A DNA stretch of 64,000 nt from Ensifer aridi (GTDB lineage Bacteria > Pseudomonadota > Alphaproteobacteria > Rhizobiales > Rhizobiaceae): contig NZ_LUAV01000002.1 in NCBI RefSeq assembly GCF_002078505.1, positions 7,689-71,688 on the forward strand, given 5' to 3'. The notes beneath the pieces were generated by a model. That model was not told where the DNA came from. It ran no database searches and saw nothing but the letters and a program-made list of their open reading frames with translations. This document shows positions 9,122-16,095 of the stretch, piece by piece (positions within the stretch are counted from its first letter, which is position 1; each line of letters starts with the position of its first letter). The position numbers and the translations under genes were made by a program.

Positions 9122-9793
9122 ATGGACAAGATGCAAGAGGATGTCAGGCGCAGGGCGGGCGGTCGTGCCGAGCGGCCCACGCAGCGCGATCCCGAGCGCA
9201 CGCGCGCCTCGATCCTCGCCGCGGCCACGAAGGAGTTTGCGGAAAACGGGATCGGCGGGGCGCGGGTCGATGCGATCGCCGAGCGCGCGGGCACGAACAA
9301 GCGCATGCTCTATCACTATTTCGGCGACAAGGAGCAGCTTTACCTCGCCGTTCTGGAAGAGGCCTATGTCGGCATCAGAACGGCGGAAAAATCGGTCAAT
9401 CTCAGTGACTTGGAGCCCGAGCAGGGCATAGCGGAACTCGCCATGTTCACCTGGAGGTATTTCCTGGAGCACCCGGAATTCCTGAGCCTGCTCGGCACCG
9501 AGAACCTGCATCGCGCCCGCTGGCTGCGCCAGTCGACGCGGCTCAAGGAACTGCATTCGCACTTCATCGGCAAGCTTTCCGACCTGCTCGACCGCGGCAA
9601 GGCGAAGGGTCTCTTCCGGGCGGACATCGACCCGCTGAACGTCTATCTGACCATTGCGGCACTCGGCTACTTCTACGTCTCGAACCAGTACACCCTTTCG
9701 ACCATCTTCGGCCGCGACCTCATGGAAGAGGCCAATGTCGAGGCCTGGGAGCGCCACATCGTCCACGTGACCCTGGCATCCATCAGGCGCTGA
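9122..9793 (+). CDS. TetR/AcrR family transcriptional regulator of the sugar cluster
   Basis: This 223-residue TetR-family protein has its helix-turn-helix near residues 25-70. The pattern is TRASILAAATKEFAENG, then GGARVDAIAERAGTNKRMLYHYFGDKEQLY, followed by an all-helical ligand domain that is typical of the family in length. The ATG is preceded by an almost ideal ribosome site, GGAGGTGAT. The gene lies between two operons, one transcribed away and one in the same direction, and TAAC-N6-GTTA palindromes stand at both flanking promoters. I infer that it represses both operons and its own gene until a pathway intermediate binds. It could be an activator instead. Confidence 0.92.
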   Translation: MDKMQEDVRRRAGGRAERPTQRDPERTRASILAAATKEFAENGIGGARVDAIAERAGTNKRMLYHYFGDKEQLYLAVLEEAYVGIRTAEKSVNLSDLEPEQGIAELAMFTWRYFLEHPEFLSLLGTENLHRARWLRQSTRLKELHSHFIGKLSDLLDRGKAKGLFRADIDPLNVYLTIAALGYFYVSNQYTLSTIFGRDLMEEANVEAWERHIVHVTLASIRR

Positions 9794-9847
9794 ATCGACC
9801 CGATGTCGTTTTTTCTGTTGACAAGTGTGTTTTTCGTCTGTCACAAA

Positions 9848-9863
9848 GTAACCGTTTAGTTAC
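9848..9863. promoter_or_regulatory. Palindromic operator candidate, TAAC-N6-GTTA (site 2)
   Basis: GTAACCGTTTAGTTAC has perfect 5-base arms and lies 55 bp before the start of the gene at 9918. It shares half-sites and spacing with 8984-8997, on the other side of tetR. The pair supports local TetR control of both operons. Confidence 0.6.
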
Positions 9864-9917
9864 TGGCTTGGGAGGGCTGGTCCGCTCCCTTGGAAAGCCT
9901 GGCAGGGAGGAGACCGC

Positions 9918-11066
9918 ATGCCGCGTTTGGGGATCATATTGCACGGCGTCACCGGCCGGATGGGGTATAACCAGCATCTGGTGCGCTCTATTCTGGCCAT
10001 CCGCGATCAGGGCGGGCTAACGCTCAAATCCGGCGAGCGGCTGGAGATCGATCCGATCATTGTCGGGCGCAACCGCGACAAGATCGAGCAATTGGCCAAG
10101 CGTCATAACATCGCTCGCTGGTCGACCGACCTCGACGCCGCACTCGCCGATGCAAACGATCAGATATTCTTCGATGCCGGCACGACGCTGATGCGTGCCG
10201 AACTGATCGGCAGGGCGCTCGACGCCGGCAAGCACGTCTATTGTGAGAAGCCGATTTCGGATGATCTGAGGACCGCGGTGAAGCTGGCGCGGAAGGCGCG
10301 CGCCTCGGGCCTGAAGCACGGCGTGGTGCAGGACAAGCTGTTCCTGCCCGGGCTGCGCAAGCTGGCGCTCTTGAGGGACTCCGGCTTCTTCGGAAAGATC
10401 CTGTCCGTGCGCGGCGAGTTCGGCTATTGGGTCTTCGAGGGCGATTGGGGCGTGCCGGCCCAGCGGCCCTCCTGGAATTATCGCAAGAAAGACGGTGGCG
10501 GCATCATCCTCGATATGCTCTGCCACTGGCGCTATGTGCTCGACAACCTCTTCGGAGAGGTCAAGGCGGTCTCCTGCCTCGGCGCAACGCATATTCCGAC
10601 CCGCATCGACGAGCAGGGGCGGCCCTATGAGTGCGACACCGATGACGCGGCCTATGCGACCTTCGAGCTCGAAGGCGGCGTGATTGCGCAGATCAATTCC
10701 TCCTGGGCGGTGCGCGTGCGCCGCGACGACCTCGTCACTTTCCAGGTCGACGGCACGCATGGCTCGGCCGTCGCCGGGCTGACGAAATGCTGGACCCAGC
10801 ACCGCGTCAATACGCCAAAGCCGGTCTGGAATCCGGACCAGCCGCAGACCATCGATTTCTACAAGACCTGGGACGAGGTGCCGGACACGCAGGCCTTCGA
10901 CAACGGGTTCAAGGCTCAGTGGGAGATGTTCCTGCGCCACGTCGCCGAGGACGCTCCCTGGCCCTACGGGCTCGAGGCCGGCGCCAAGGGCGTGCAACTC
11001 GCCGAGTTGGGTCTGAAGTCCTGGGCCGAGCGCCGCTGGCTCGACGTTCCGGCACTGGAGTTCTGA
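9918..11066 (+). CDS. Gfo/Idh/MocA family oxidoreductase
   Basis: This 382-residue oxidoreductase opens with a dinucleotide loop, HGVTGRMGYNQHL, that resembles the DapB-type GxxGRMG motif rather than the usual GxGxxG. The catalytic EKP is at residues 110-112 (YCEKPISDD). The C-terminal domain contains DGGGIILDMLCHWRYVLDN, the expected active-site helix. GGGAGGAG precedes the ATG. It begins a tight plus-strand operon (9918-14505) of five genes with gaps of 4 bp or less, or short overlaps. It is one of four Gfo/Idh enzymes in the cluster, and their sequence divergence suggests separate steps rather than duplicates. The substrate is unknown. Confidence 0.91.
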   Translation: MPRLGIILHGVTGRMGYNQHLVRSILAIRDQGGLTLKSGERLEIDPIIVGRNRDKIEQLAKRHNIARWSTDLDAALADANDQIFFDAGTTLMRAELIGRALDAGKHVYCEKPISDDLRTAVKLARKARASGLKHGVVQDKLFLPGLRKLALLRDSGFFGKILSVRGEFGYWVFEGDWGVPAQRPSWNYRKKDGGGIILDMLCHWRYVLDNLFGEVKAVSCLGATHIPTRIDEQGRPYECDTDDAAYATFELEGGVIAQINSSWAVRVRRDDLVTFQVDGTHGSAVAGLTKCWTQHRVNTPKPVWNPDQPQTIDFYKTWDEVPDTQAFDNGFKAQWEMFLRHVAEDAPWPYGLEAGAKGVQLAELGLKSWAERRWLDVPALEF

Positions 11067-11069
11067 GCC

Positions 11070-12233
11070 ATGGTCAGAATCGATCTCCCCCAGGAAGGCC
11101 GCCTCGCCCGTTACGAACTGACGGGCCGGCCGGTTCCCCTGAAGAAGCGTGACGCGGCCGCCTTCGCGCGGGTCGCCTTCGCCGCGGCCCATGTCGTCGC
11201 CGATCCGCTGGCGGACAACGATCCATGGCTCATGCCGGCGATCGATTGGGAGCGCACGCTCGCCTTCCGTCACCGCCTATGGGATCTCGGCCTCGGGGTC
11301 GCCGAATCGATGGATACGGCGCAGCGCGGCATGGGGCTCGGCTGGCCGGAGGCGCGCGAGCTCATTCGCCGCTCCCTTGCCGAGGCGCGCGGCCGCTCCG
11401 GCGCGTTGATCGCCTGCGGCGCCGGCACCGACCATCTGGCGCCCGGGCCGGATGTGTCGATCGACGATATCCTCAAGGCCTACGAGAGCCAGATCGAAGC
11501 GATCGAAGCCGAAGGGGGCCGCATCATTCTGATGGCGAGCCGGGCCCTCGCCGCCGCGGCAAAGGGACCGGAGGACTATATCCGCGTCTACGACCGCGTT
11601 CTCTCCCAGGTGAAAGAGCCGGTGATCATCCATTGGCTCGGCGAAATGTTCGATCCGGCGCTCGATGGCTATTGGGGCAATGCCGATCACATGGAGGCGA
11701 TGAAGACCTGCCTGGCGGTGATCGAGGCGCATGCCGAGAAGGTCGACGGCATCAAGATCTCGCTCCTTTCCAAGGAAAAGGAGATCGTGATGCGGCGGCA
11801 ATTGCCGAAGGGCGTGCGCATGTATACGGGCGACGACTTCAACTATGCGGAGCTCATTGCCGGTGATGCCGAAGGCTATTCGGATGCGCTGCTCGGCATT
11901 TTCGATGCGATTGCGCCGGTCGCCTCTGCGGCGCTCGAGGCGCTCGGCAAGGGGCGGAACGGCGAATTCTTCGAGCTGCTCGAGCCGACGGTGCCGCTCT
12001 CGCGCCATATCTTCAAGGCGCCGACGCGTTTCTATAAGACCGGCGTCGTCTTCCTCGCTTATCTGAACGGCCTGCAGGATCATTTCATCATGATCGGCGG
12101 CCAGCAGAGCGCCCGCTCGCTCGCCCATCTCGCCGAGCTTTTCCGCCTGGCGGACAAAGCCGGTGCTCTCGCCGATCCGGACCTCGCGGTTGCTAGGATG
12201 CAGCGCGTTCTCGCCGTTCACGGTGTTGCGTGA
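11070..12233 (+). CDS. DUF993 family protein (dihydrodipicolinate synthase-like)
   Basis: This 387-residue protein matches my recollection of the DUF993 family, annotated loosely as dihydrodipicolinate-synthase-related TIM barrels. Visible landmarks are LIACGAGTDHL, RIILMASRALA, the strand EPVIIHWLGEMFDPAL, VDGIKISLLSKEKE with a lysine where class I aldolases carry the Schiff-base residue, and RMYTGDDFNY. It follows the oxidoreductase by 3 bp and overlaps the region before the next start, so it belongs to the same transcript. I infer that it acts on a keto-sugar made by the oxidoreductases, but no reaction is established that I can cite. It is distinct from the DapA-like protein at 61-1017. 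Confidence 0.85.
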   Translation: MVRIDLPQEGRLARYELTGRPVPLKKRDAAAFARVAFAAAHVVADPLADNDPWLMPAIDWERTLAFRHRLWDLGLGVAESMDTAQRGMGLGWPEARELIRRSLAEARGRSGALIACGAGTDHLAPGPDVSIDDILKAYESQIEAIEAEGGRIILMASRALAAAAKGPEDYIRVYDRVLSQVKEPVIIHWLGEMFDPALDGYWGNADHMEAMKTCLAVIEAHAEKVDGIKISLLSKEKEIVMRRQLPKGVRMYTGDDFNYAELIAGDAEGYSDALLGIFDAIAPVASAALEALGKGRNGEFFELLEPTVPLSRHIFKAPTRFYKTGVVFLAYLNGLQDHFIMIGGQQSARSLAHLAELFRLADKAGALADPDLAVARMQRVLAVHGVA

Positions 12234-12241
12234 GGCGCGGC

Positions 12242-13660
12242 ATGAGCGAAGCGCCGCGCGTCAGACTCGTCGAAGCGGAAATATTTGAGCGTCCGGTCGA
12301 TTTTCGCTTCCCCTTCCGTTTCGGTGCGGCGCGTGTCGAGCGCGCACCGCAGGCTTTCGTTCGGGTGCGGATCGAGGACGAAGGCGGCCGCTCCGCCGCC
12401 GGCTGGGCGGCCGAGATGATGATGCCGAAATGGTTCGACAAGAGCCCGACGCTTTCGCCGGACGACAATGTCGGGCAGCTTCGCAGGTCGCTGCATCTGG
12501 CGATCGAAGGGCTCAAATCCCTGCCCGCGAATACCGCTTTCGGCCTTCACGCCGCCGCCGAGGCCGATCATCACCGCATGGCCGCGCATGAGGGCCTTCC
12601 GGCGCTGGTCGCCTCCTATGGGCTGGCGCTCGTCGACCGCGCCATTATCGACGCGCTGTGCCGGCTCGAGGCAACGAGTGCTGCCGCGGCCGTCCGGAAC
12701 GATCTCCTTGGTATCACCGACGCGACCGCGCCCGACCTCGCGGGCTTCGACCTGCCGGGTTTCCTCTCGCGGCTGGAGCCTTCGCCGCGCCTTGCGGTAC
12801 GGCATACGATCGGTCTCGCCGACGCGCTGACGGCCGCCGATGTCGAGCCGGCGCAGTGGCTGGAGGACGGCCTGCCGCAGACGTTGGAGGAGGTGATCGC
12901 GGCCTATGGTCACCGCTATTTCAAGATCAAGGTGTCCGGCCGGCCCGAACAGGACGTGGAGCGACTGCTTGCCGTCACGGCGGTGCTCGACCGTGCCATT
13001 GGCGACTACCGGGCGACGCTCGACGGCAACGAGCAGTTCGAGAGCGCCGATGTCGCGGTTGATTTCCTCGAACGTGTGCAAAGAGAACCGCGCCTCGCAA
13101 GGCTCCGCCATTCGCTTCTCTTCTTCGAACAGCCGATAGCGCGGGCAGAGGCGCTGTCGCGATCGGTCGCCGCCGTAAGCGAACGAATACCGCTGGAGGT
13201 AGACGAGTCCGACGGCGATGTCGGAGCCTTCCTGCGCGCCCGCGAACTCGGCTATGCGGGCATTTCGTCGAAGTCCTGCAAGGGCTTCTATCGGTCGCTG
13301 CTCAATCGCGCCCGGGTCGAGAAGTGGAATAGCGAGGTCGGCTCTTCCCGCTATTTCGTCTCAGCCGAGGATCTGACGACACAAGGCGGCATCGGCCTGC
13401 AGCAGGACCTTGTCCTCGCCGCGCTCGTCGGCGCCGGGCACGTCGAACGCAACGGCCATCATTATGTCGACGGCATGGCCGGAGCCCCGGCGAGCGAGCA
13501 GGCCGCCTATCTCGCTGCGCATGGCGATCTTTACGAGAACGGGAATGGCCGCGCGCGACTCGCGATCAAAGCGGGCGAGATCAGCTTTGCGTCCGTGCTG
13601 CGAGCAGCCGGCCTCGGCTCCGCGGTCGAGCCGGACTGGGCGGCTATGTTGCGCTCATGA
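12242..13660 (+). CDS. Enolase-superfamily (mandelate racemase/dehydratase-like) protein
   Basis: This protein of about 472 residues has an enolase-superfamily C-terminal barrel. The lysine pair K228-x-K230 (YFKIKVSG) sits at the end of barrel strand two. Metal ligands follow at D261 (DGNEQF), E296 (FFEQP) and D321 (EVDESD), with further lysines in SSKSCKG. These residues abstract the alpha proton of a carboxylate, so a sugar-acid dehydratase, epimerase or racemase is likely. It is longer than the typical 370-400 residues, and the N-terminal part is divergent. GAGG six bases upstream supports the ATG at 12242; a GTG at 12230 overlaps the previous stop. It sits fourth or fifth in the inferred oxidative pathway. 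Confidence 0.82.
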   Translation: MSEAPRVRLVEAEIFERPVDFRFPFRFGAARVERAPQAFVRVRIEDEGGRSAAGWAAEMMMPKWFDKSPTLSPDDNVGQLRRSLHLAIEGLKSLPANTAFGLHAAAEADHHRMAAHEGLPALVASYGLALVDRAIIDALCRLEATSAAAAVRNDLLGITDATAPDLAGFDLPGFLSRLEPSPRLAVRHTIGLADALTAADVEPAQWLEDGLPQTLEEVIAAYGHRYFKIKVSGRPEQDVERLLAVTAVLDRAIGDYRATLDGNEQFESADVAVDFLERVQREPRLARLRHSLLFFEQPIARAEALSRSVAAVSERIPLEVDESDGDVGAFLRARELGYAGISSKSCKGFYRSLLNRARVEKWNSEVGSSRYFVSAEDLTTQGGIGLQQDLVLAALVGAGHVERNGHHYVDGMAGAPASEQAAYLAAHGDLYENGNGRARLAIKAGEISFASVLRAAGLGSAVEPDWAAMLRS

Positions 13661-13680
13661 GAAATGGGGGAGGGAATCCA

Positions 13681-14505
13681 ATGCAGGTCGAGGGCCTTTC
13701 GATCAATCTGGCGACGATCCGCGCGCAGTGCAGCTTCGCCGAGGCCGTGGATATCTGCCTCAAGCACGGGATCACGGCGATTGCTCCCTGGCGCGACCAG
13801 GTGGCCGCGATCGGTCTCGAGGAGGCGGCTCGCATCGTCAAGACCAACGGGCTCAAGCTCACCGGGCTCTGCCGCGGCGGCTTCTTTCTGGCCGGCGACG
13901 CGGCGGGCCGGGAAAAGGCCCTCGACGATAACAGGCGCGCGATCGACGAGGCGGCGGAGCTCGGCGCGGATTGTCTCGTGCTCGTCGTCGGCGGCTTGCC
14001 CGGCGGCTCGAAGAATATCGATGCGGCCCGCCGCATGGTCGAGGAGGGCATTGCCGCGGTCCTGCCGCATGCTCGTGCGGCGCAAGTGCCGCTCGCGATC
14101 GAGCCGCTGCACCCGATGTACGCCGCGGACCGCGCCTGCGTGAACACGCTCGGCCAGGCGCTCGATATCTGCGAAGCGCTCGGCCGAGGCGTCGGTGTCG
14201 CGATCGACGTCTATCATGTCTGGTGGGATCCCGACCTCGCAAATCAGATCGCGCGCGCCGGCAGAATGGAGGCGATCCTTGCCCACCACATCTGCGATTG
14301 GCTGGTTCCGACCAAGGATATGCTCACGGACCGCGGCATGATGGGCGACGGGGTCATCGACCTCAAAGGCATCCGGCGCCGGGTCGAAGCCGCCGGTTTC
14401 CATGGACCTCAGGAGGTGGAGATCTTTTCGGCCGAGAACTGGTGGAAGCGTCCGGCCGAAGAGGTGATCGCCACCTGTGTAGAGCGTTATCGAAGCTGCT
14501 GTTGA
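13681..14505 (+). CDS. Sugar phosphate isomerase/epimerase-like TIM barrel (AP endonuclease 2 family)
   Basis: This 274-residue protein is a xylose-isomerase-like TIM barrel. Landmarks are LSINLATIRAQCSFAEAVD at the N-terminus, LVLVVGGLPGGSKN, the metal-binding IEPLHPMYAADR segment, VGVAIDVYHVWWDP, HHICDW and the late glutamate in PQEVEIFS. Such proteins isomerise or epimerise keto sugars or act on 3-keto-glycosides. I chose the ATG at 13681 because GGGGGAGGG lies at ideal distance; the ATG at 13657 overlaps the preceding stop but has no such site. It ends the operon that starts at 9918. Pairing with Gfo/Idh enzymes is common in inositol and keto-sugar pathways. Confidence 0.88.
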   Translation: MQVEGLSINLATIRAQCSFAEAVDICLKHGITAIAPWRDQVAAIGLEEAARIVKTNGLKLTGLCRGGFFLAGDAAGREKALDDNRRAIDEAAELGADCLVLVVGGLPGGSKNIDAARRMVEEGIAAVLPHARAAQVPLAIEPLHPMYAADRACVNTLGQALDICEALGRGVGVAIDVYHVWWDPDLANQIARAGRMEAILAHHICDWLVPTKDMLTDRGMMGDGVIDLKGIRRRVEAAGFHGPQEVEIFSAENWWKRPAEEVIATCVERYRSCC

Positions 14506-14588
14506 GATGGATGATGGCTATGTTCCTTACAAGTCGGTTCGCCAGATTGCCGGAGATCGCCTTGACTTTCGTGAAATCTGATCGCTAA

Positions 14589-14609
14589 CATGTATTATAA
14601 GTTTACATG
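14589..14609. promoter_or_regulatory. Palindromic operator candidate, TGTA-N9-TACA (site 3)
   Basis: CATGTA (14589-14594) and TACATG (14604-14609) are perfect inverted arms with a 9-base AT-rich spacer. The site lies 60 bp before the oxidoreductase gene at 14669 and shares architecture with 1039-1059 and 9054-9074. Confidence 0.6.
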
Positions 14610-14668
14610 CCAGTACCGTTACCGCCGGTCGCGCGGCTTCACCCCAGACAGGATTGCGTGAGGAAATG

Positions 14669-15958
14669 ATGGACAACAAGCGTCGTTTTGCGCTGGTCGG
14701 CACCGGCAATCGCGGAACCACCATGTGGGGCAAGGATCTGCTGGCCGGCTGGCGCGGCCTCGTCGATCTCGTCGCCATTGCCGACACGAATTCGCTGAGG
14801 GCCGAGCGGGCCCGCACGATGATCGCCACCAATGCGCCGATCTACGGCAATGTCGACAGGATGCTTGCCGAGGCGCGCCCGGATCTCGTCATCGTCTGCA
14901 CACCGGACGACACGCATGATGACATTGTCGTCAAGGCGCTCGAATCCGGCGCCGACGTCATCACCGAAAAGCCGATGTCCACCACCGTGAAAAAGATCCG
15001 CCGCATCCTGGAAGCGGAGAAGCGCACCGGCCGGCGAGTGGACGTCTCCTTCAACTACCGCTTCGCGCCGACGGCTGCGCGCATCAAGGAGCTGCTCGCC
15101 GCCGGCGAAATCGGCCGCGTCACTTCCGTCGACTTCCACTGGTATCTCGACACGCGGCACGGGGCCGACTATTTCCGCCGCTGGCACGCCTATACGGCGC
15201 GCTCGGGCAGCCTCTTCGTGCACAAGGCGACGCACCATTTCGATCTTTTGAACTGGTATCTCGATAGCGATCCGGAAGCGGTCACCGCCTTTGCCGACCT
15301 GCAGATGTATGGCCGCAAGGGTCCATTCCGTGGGCCCCGCTGCAAGCTCTGTCCCCACAAGGGCGAGTGCGACTTCTATCTCGACCTCAAAGCCGATCCG
15401 TTCCTCGATGCGCTTTACGAGGAGCCTTCCGAGATCGACGGCTATTTCCGCGACGGCTGCGTCTTCCGCGAAGACATCGACATTCCGGACACGATGGTCG
15501 CGAATATCCGCTACCGCAACGACGTTCACGTCTCCTATTCCTTGAACACTTTCCAGCCGATCGAGGGCCACCACATCGCCTTCAATGGCACGAAGGGCCG
15601 GATCGAGCTGCGCCAATACGAGGACCAGCCGTGGGAGACGCCGCCGGAGGACGTTATCCTGCTCGTCCGCAACTTTCCAAAAGGCAAGCCGGCGATGGAG
15701 CGCATCACGGTGCCGCATTTCCCGGGCGGGCATTATGGCGGCGACGATAGGTTGCGGAACATGCTGTTCAAGCCCGACGCGAGCGACCCGCTCGGACAGC
15801 GGGCGGGAGCGCGCGCCGGCGCGATGTCCGTCCTCTGCGGCATCGCGGCGCTTGAAAGTTCGCGCACGGGCAGGCTCGTGCGCCTCGCCAGCCTGATGCC
15901 CGAGCTCTTCACCGAGGGGGTTCCGGCGGTGCGCAAGGTCGCGGCGAATGCGGGCTGA
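14669..15958 (+). CDS. Gfo/Idh/MocA family oxidoreductase with cysteine cluster
   Basis: This 429-residue oxidoreductase has GTGNRG (residues 11-16) in its Rossmann fold and the EKP motif in ITEKPMSTT. The substrate domain includes VHKATHHFDLLNWYLDS, the usual active-site histidine helix. It also contains cysteines C225, C228 and C234 (CKLCPHKGEC), with C264 further on, which suggests a bound metal. It is longer than the other three Gfo/Idh proteins by 50-90 residues. GAGGA precedes the tandem ATGs at 14666 and 14669, and the second has the better spacing. It has its own promoter region with a TGTA-N9-TACA palindrome, so I place it in the same regulon even though it is not co-transcribed with the genes before it. 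Confidence 0.9.
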   Translation: MDNKRRFALVGTGNRGTTMWGKDLLAGWRGLVDLVAIADTNSLRAERARTMIATNAPIYGNVDRMLAEARPDLVIVCTPDDTHDDIVVKALESGADVITEKPMSTTVKKIRRILEAEKRTGRRVDVSFNYRFAPTAARIKELLAAGEIGRVTSVDFHWYLDTRHGADYFRRWHAYTARSGSLFVHKATHHFDLLNWYLDSDPEAVTAFADLQMYGRKGPFRGPRCKLCPHKGECDFYLDLKADPFLDALYEEPSEIDGYFRDGCVFREDIDIPDTMVANIRYRNDVHVSYSLNTFQPIEGHHIAFNGTKGRIELRQYEDQPWETPPEDVILLVRNFPKGKPAMERITVPHFPGGHYGGDDRLRNMLFKPDASDPLGQRAGARAGAMSVLCGIAALESSRTGRLVRLASLMPELFTEGVPAVRKVAANAG

Positions 15959-16037
15959 TGCCGCCAACCGGCCGCATCCGAGCTTGCCTGGCGCCGACGC
16001 CACGCCGCGAAGGAATCCGCCTGACGCAATTTTCGTC

Positions 16038-16068
16038 TTGCACCTCTAGTCACTAGAGGTCGTAGCTT
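16038..16068 (+). promoter_or_regulatory. MerR-family (CadR/PbrR/ZntR-type) promoter and operator
   Basis: A perfect 19-bp palindrome, ACCTCTAGTCACTAGAGGT (16042-16060), sits between a -35 TTGCAC (16038-16043) and a -10 TAGCTT (16063-16068). The spacing is 19 bp. The overlong spacer with an embedded palindrome is the hallmark of promoters activated by MerR-type metal sensors, and the half-site CTCTAGT resembles known CadR/PbrR sites. It stands directly before the P1B ATPase. Confidence 0.85.
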
Positions 16069-16095
16069 GCTCTCGAAGTCCCCAAGGAGCAAGGC

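Noticed and set aside
9820-9847. TGTTGACAAG...CTGTCACAA as a further copy of the TGTA-N9-TACA operator
   Set aside because: The arms and spacing do not match; only a loose inverted similarity is present.
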